A DNA stretch of 7,939 nucleotides from CAYUNA01 sp047629355 (GTDB lineage: Bacteria; Bacteroidota; Bacteroidia; Chitinophagales; Saprospiraceae). Location of the stretch: positions 1-7,939 of the forward strand of contig JBLHWU010000266.1 of NCBI GenBank assembly GCA_047629355.1. The letters are read 5' to 3'. Below, piece by piece: positions 6,189 to 7,939 of this stretch (position 1 is the stretch's first letter; each line of letters starts with the position of its first letter). Position numbers and translations under genes: made by a program. Under the pieces are notes generated by a model. That model was not told where the DNA came from. It did not search any database and worked only from the letters and a program-made list of their open reading frames with translations.

Positions 6189-6828
6189 AGAGATATGGAA
6201 AAAAGGTTTTCTTAAAAGTGATGCATTAATCGCACCCAAAATAAATAACCTGTACAACCAAAAATCGATTCATGTCATTGATAAATTTAAGCGGATGTTT
6301 AGGATAAATTTGATTGCAATTGTTGCTTTCTCATTTATCTTTTTAATTGTATCCTTTTCTATTGGCATCCCTTTAACGGGTATTATATTTTTTTTGTGCC
6401 TTACGGTACTTGTTATTATTAATACGCAATTATTGAATGGGTTAGATAAAATAGATAAAGGGGCAAGTAGCTATGAATACCTAAAGGCATTTAACCAATG
6501 GGTAAAAAAGCAAATTTCTATCAATAAGAAATTCTCAACGTTTTTCTACCCAATTATATTTATGTCAATGATTATCGGTTTTTGGTTTAAAGATGCAGAG
6601 GGGATTCCTTTAGGGGAGAGGCTTGTACATAAGGTTTTAATAAGTTTTCCGGATACCTACTTGATACAAGGAATGCCGCTAATAGCCGTTGTTGTTATAA
6701 TTTTAATTGTAGGTCTATTGGCGTTTTTGGGCGGTAGAATTTACCAATGGGATTTAAACTTAATTTATGGTAGAGTATTTAAGAAATTAGAAGAATTGAT
6801 GTCCGATATAGAAGAATTAAAAAAATAA
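6172..6828 (+). CDS. Four-helix membrane protein coupled to the ECF sigma gene, possible anti-sigma regulator (218 aa)
   Basis: I do not recognise a named family. ATG 6172 lies inside the last codons of the sigma gene (17-bp overlap, other frame), the usual arrangement for a sigma factor and its partner regulator. A charged cytoplasmic N-terminus (residues 1-44) begins MEKSIEEIWKKGFLK and is followed by two helices (about 45-63 and 66-84), a hydrophilic loop with Lys-rich amphipathic stretches (85-120), two more helices (about 121-138 and 167-188) and a short charged, coiled-coil-like tail with repeated Glu-Glu-Leu. Both ends are then in the cytoplasm. It lacks the zinc-binding HxxxCxxC motif of ZAS anti-sigma factors and the FecR layout, so if it controls the sigma factor it does so in another way. 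That role is inferred from context only. The gene itself is intact although its partner is broken. Confidence 0.75.
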   Translation: MEKSIEEIWKKGFLKSDALIAPKINNLYNQKSIHVIDKFKRMFRINLIAIVAFSFIFLIVSFSIGIPLTGIIFFLCLTVLVIINTQLLNGLDKIDKGASSYEYLKAFNQWVKKQISINKKFSTFFYPIIFMSMIIGFWFKDAEGIPLGERLVHKVLISFPDTYLIQGMPLIAVVVIILIVGLLAFLGGRIYQWDLNLIYGRVFKKLEELMSDIEELKK

Positions 6829-6844
6829 TCACTTCCTACCCTAT

Positions 6845-6864
6845 TAAGTAGCTGCCCTTAAATA
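6845..6864 (+). repeat. 20-bp intergenic motif, copy C
   Basis: TAAGTAGCTGCCCTTAAATA differs from copy A at two of 20 positions. It starts 17 bp after the stop codon of the four-helix membrane protein and lies 5 bp before the 38-bp repeat; at 4413-4467 the order of the two repeats is the opposite. Confidence 0.7.
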
Positions 6865-6869
6865 AAAAG

Positions 6870-6907
6870 CAAGTTTACCTGTAATAAATTCTGTTTTCAG
6901 CCACTAA
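6870..6907 (+). repeat. 38-bp exact direct repeat, copy B
   Basis: Identical over 38 bases to 4413-4450. It ends 20 bp before the ATG of the 150-residue protein. Copy A and copy B have different flanks on both sides, so the conserved block is sharply bounded. Confidence 0.85.
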
Positions 6908-6927
6908 CCAAGAAAACAATAATTATT

Positions 6928-7380
6928 ATGACAGTTCAAGAAGCATTTAACTTTTTTGAAACCTTAACAAGCGAAACAACAAAAAAGTCTGAAATCAAAG
7001 TTTACCAAGAATTCCTTCATATTCTAACCGAATTGAAAGTTAGAGTATTCTCAAAAGATGAAATTCAATCCATAGAAACGGAACTTGATCGTTTAAATTT
7101 AAAATCAAATCCCGACAACAGGAAAAAGTACTTTAAGAAAGCATTAAGTAAATTTGAAAAATATTTAAAAGATACATTTTCCTTAACTGCCAAAGGGTAT
7201 TATACCACTTTGGGTATAGGTCTCGGGTCGTCTTTTGGAATCCTTTTTGGAATTGTGTTTTTGTCGAGTTTTGAGCGGTCTTTAGGTATCTCTTTGGGTA
7301 TCTGTATCGGCATGTTAATCGGCTTAATAATCGGTCGTAATATGGATGCTCAGGCTAAAACTGCAGGAAATGTGCTATAA
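6928..7380 (+). CDS. Small membrane protein with glycine-zipper hairpin (150 aa)
   Basis: Not a family I can name. Residues 1-85 are hydrophilic and predicted helical, with many Lys and Glu (for example VYQEFLHILTELK and the Lys-rich NRKKYFKKALSKFEKYLK). Residues about 93-114 and 117-136 are two membrane helices forming a tight hairpin. Both carry Gly every fourth residue: Gly 96, 100, 104, 108 in the first and Gly 120, 124, 128, 132, 136 in the second, a glycine-zipper pattern known to pack helices closely or to make oligomers in membranes. The hydrophilic N-terminal domain and the short tail would be on the same side. ATG 6928 has an A/T-rich leader without Shine-Dalgarno. It is preceded by the 38-bp repeat and its first residues resemble those of the 37-residue ORF at 4492. 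It could be an accessory or stress membrane protein; function unknown. Confidence 0.78.
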   Translation: MTVQEAFNFFETLTSETTKKSEIKVYQEFLHILTELKVRVFSKDEIQSIETELDRLNLKSNPDNRKKYFKKALSKFEKYLKDTFSLTAKGYYTTLGIGLGSSFGILFGIVFLSSFERSLGISLGICIGMLIGLIIGRNMDAQAKTAGNVL

Positions 7381-7485
7381 TTAATTAGCAGGCAAAACAT
7401 TTTCCGGTAAGAAGTAGGAAACAAACAAGGGAAGTATTCGAAATTGTTAGGGAAGTATAAATTAAAATTAAACTAAAATTGCTCC

Positions 7486-7493
7486 TATCTTTG
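7486..7493 (+). promoter_or_regulatory. Bacteroidota-type -7 promoter box
   Basis: TATCTTTG fits the Bacteroidota -7 consensus TAnnTTTG exactly. A matching -33 TTTG is not present at the usual distance (the region is AT-rich), so strength is uncertain. The box overlaps a small hairpin, CTTTG (7489-7493) with CAAAG (7499-7503). Transcription would start near 7500 and run straight into the 161-bp element; no gene follows within the window. Confidence 0.4.
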
Positions 7494-7510
7494 CTTAACA
7501 AAGAACAATA

Positions 7511-7671
7511 AGTAAAAACGATTTAATAAGTTGGACCATAATGCGCCGTATTTTTTTCTTCTAAAGAATTCAAAAAATCGTTGCATAACCTTCATTACGG
7601 AACTATTTTTTGTGTTTTTTAGAAGGGAAAAGGATAAGCATAATGGCCCACGTTATTGAATCGTTTTTACT
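7511..7671 (+). mobile_element. 161-bp MITE-like palindromic element, copy 2
   Basis: It starts AGTAAAAACGATTTAATAA and ends TTATTGAATCGTTTTTACT. It has the same length as copy 1 and is its reverse complement with seven substitutions and no gaps by hand alignment. The arms pair along most of their length with the turning point near the centre (about 7590), so it is a single large imperfect palindrome. There is no coding capacity. The flanks are ATA on the left and TAAG on the right. It sits directly downstream of a -7 box and directly upstream of a 20-bp motif copy. Confidence 0.8.
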
Positions 7672-7690
7672 TAAGTAGGTGACCTTAATA
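7672..7690 (+). repeat. 20-bp intergenic motif, copy D
   Basis: TAAGTAGGTGACCTTAATA is identical to copy A through its first 17 bases and then lacks one A. It starts at the very next base after the 161-bp element, and its last bases overlap the left end of the 255-bp hairpin element. Confidence 0.65.
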
Positions 7691-7939
7691 CTACTTTGTC
7701 ACTTTAACGTTGAGCGACGTTAGAGATTTTGGCGTTAAGAAATTTAGCTTGAAATGGCTAAAGAAAAACCATGTTTGAGTCCGACGTTAGGAGGACGAGT
7801 TTGGTTTTGACTGCTATTTCAAGCTAAATTTTAGCCAAAATATCGCAAGTCTTGACTTTTTGGTTCTTTTTTGTCAAGAAAAAAGAACACTAAGCAAGGA
7901 AGAACAACTTCCCATTTTAAAGTGACAAAGTAGTATTAA
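7685..7939. mobile_element. 255-bp hairpin element with perfect 22-bp terminal inverted repeats
   Basis: The 22 bases from 7685 (TTAATACTACTTTGTCACTT, then TA) are repeated exactly in reverse complement at 7918-7939. Inside, further arms are nested: TTTTGGC (7727-7733) with GCCAAAA (7834-7840), a 19-base arm (7740-7758) with 7813-7831 at 18 of 19 pairs, AAAACCA (7765-7771) with TGGTTTT (7802-7808), and GTCC (7779-7782) with GGAC (7793-7796). A separate hairpin, GTTCTTTTTT (7863-7872) with AAAAAAGAAC (7879-7888), lies in the right part. It has no reading frame. The pattern fits a non-autonomous miniature element or a large structured intergenic repeat, unrelated in sequence to the 161-bp family. 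Its right edge may extend past the window. Confidence 0.7.

Larger units (their letters stand above)
7381..7939. other. 559-bp gene-free, repeat-packed stretch to window end
   Basis: No gene was found on either strand. It holds a -7-like promoter box (7486-7493), the second 161-bp element (7511-7671), a copy of the 20-bp motif (7672-7690) and a 255-bp hairpin element (7685-7939) that ends exactly at the window edge. The stretch 7381-7480 is AT-rich with no clear structure. Confidence 0.75.

Noticed and set aside
4448..7690. Integron-like gene cassette array
   Set aside because: Single-gene modules separated by a repeated motif look cassette-like, but there is no integrase and no attC hallmark (RYYYAAC/GTTRRRY core pairs), and the modules include a two-gene overlap. 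The motif is reported as a repeat only.

Overview
The window is AT-rich and looks like a chromosomal accessory region of a Bacteroidota species, probably a marine or environmental lineage; I cannot name the genus. The reasons are: a long two-domain FtsX/MacB-type permease of the kind expanded in Bacteroidota, a CheB/CheR/PAS hybrid sensor, A-rich translation starts without Shine-Dalgarno sequences, one good TAnnTTTG -7 promoter box, and intergenic DNA crowded with short dispersed repeats.

Layout. Positions 2-1087 hold the C-terminal third of a CheB/CheR-PAS hybrid (heptad coiled coil, then two PAS domains). Its natural tail appears to continue out of frame to 1227 after a run of six A's. Positions 1228-1798 are non-coding and hold a 161-bp palindromic MITE-like element (1281-1441), a possible minus-strand gene remnant (1452-1550) and an intrinsic terminator (1572-1603). 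Positions 1799-4231 encode an 810-residue ABC-type FtsX permease with no ATPase beside it. Positions 4232-4491 hold a perfect 42-bp palindrome, a T-tract terminator candidate and two dispersed repeats. Positions 4492-5465 encode a 37-residue small ORF placed 2 bp ahead of an alpha/beta hydrolase. Positions 5697-6188 are an ECF sigma factor broken by one in-frame TGA where the family has a conserved Trp. It overlaps by 17 bp a four-helix membrane protein (6172-6828), a plausible regulator of that sigma factor. Positions 6928-7380 encode a 150-residue protein with two glycine-zipper membrane helices. The rest (7381-7939) carries a promoter-like box, an inverted second copy of the 161-bp element (7511-7671) and a different, 255-bp hairpin element with perfect 22-bp ends (7685-7939).

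How it fits together. The main signal is the repeat architecture. Two 161-bp elements (154/161 identical, opposite orientation) bracket about 6 kb. Inside and at the edge of that interval a 20-bp motif (TAAGTAGGTGACCTTAAATA and variants) lies at every boundary between gene modules from 4448 onward. A 38-bp exact direct repeat precedes two ORFs that start with similar residues (MTxQxA..FFE). With the frameshift in the CheB/CheR tail, the nonsense codon in the sigma gene and the truncated look of the 37-residue ORF, the region reads as a repeat-driven, partly decaying accessory segment. The single-base lesions could also be sequence errors. I see no CRISPR array, rRNA, tRNA, transposase or recognised defence system.
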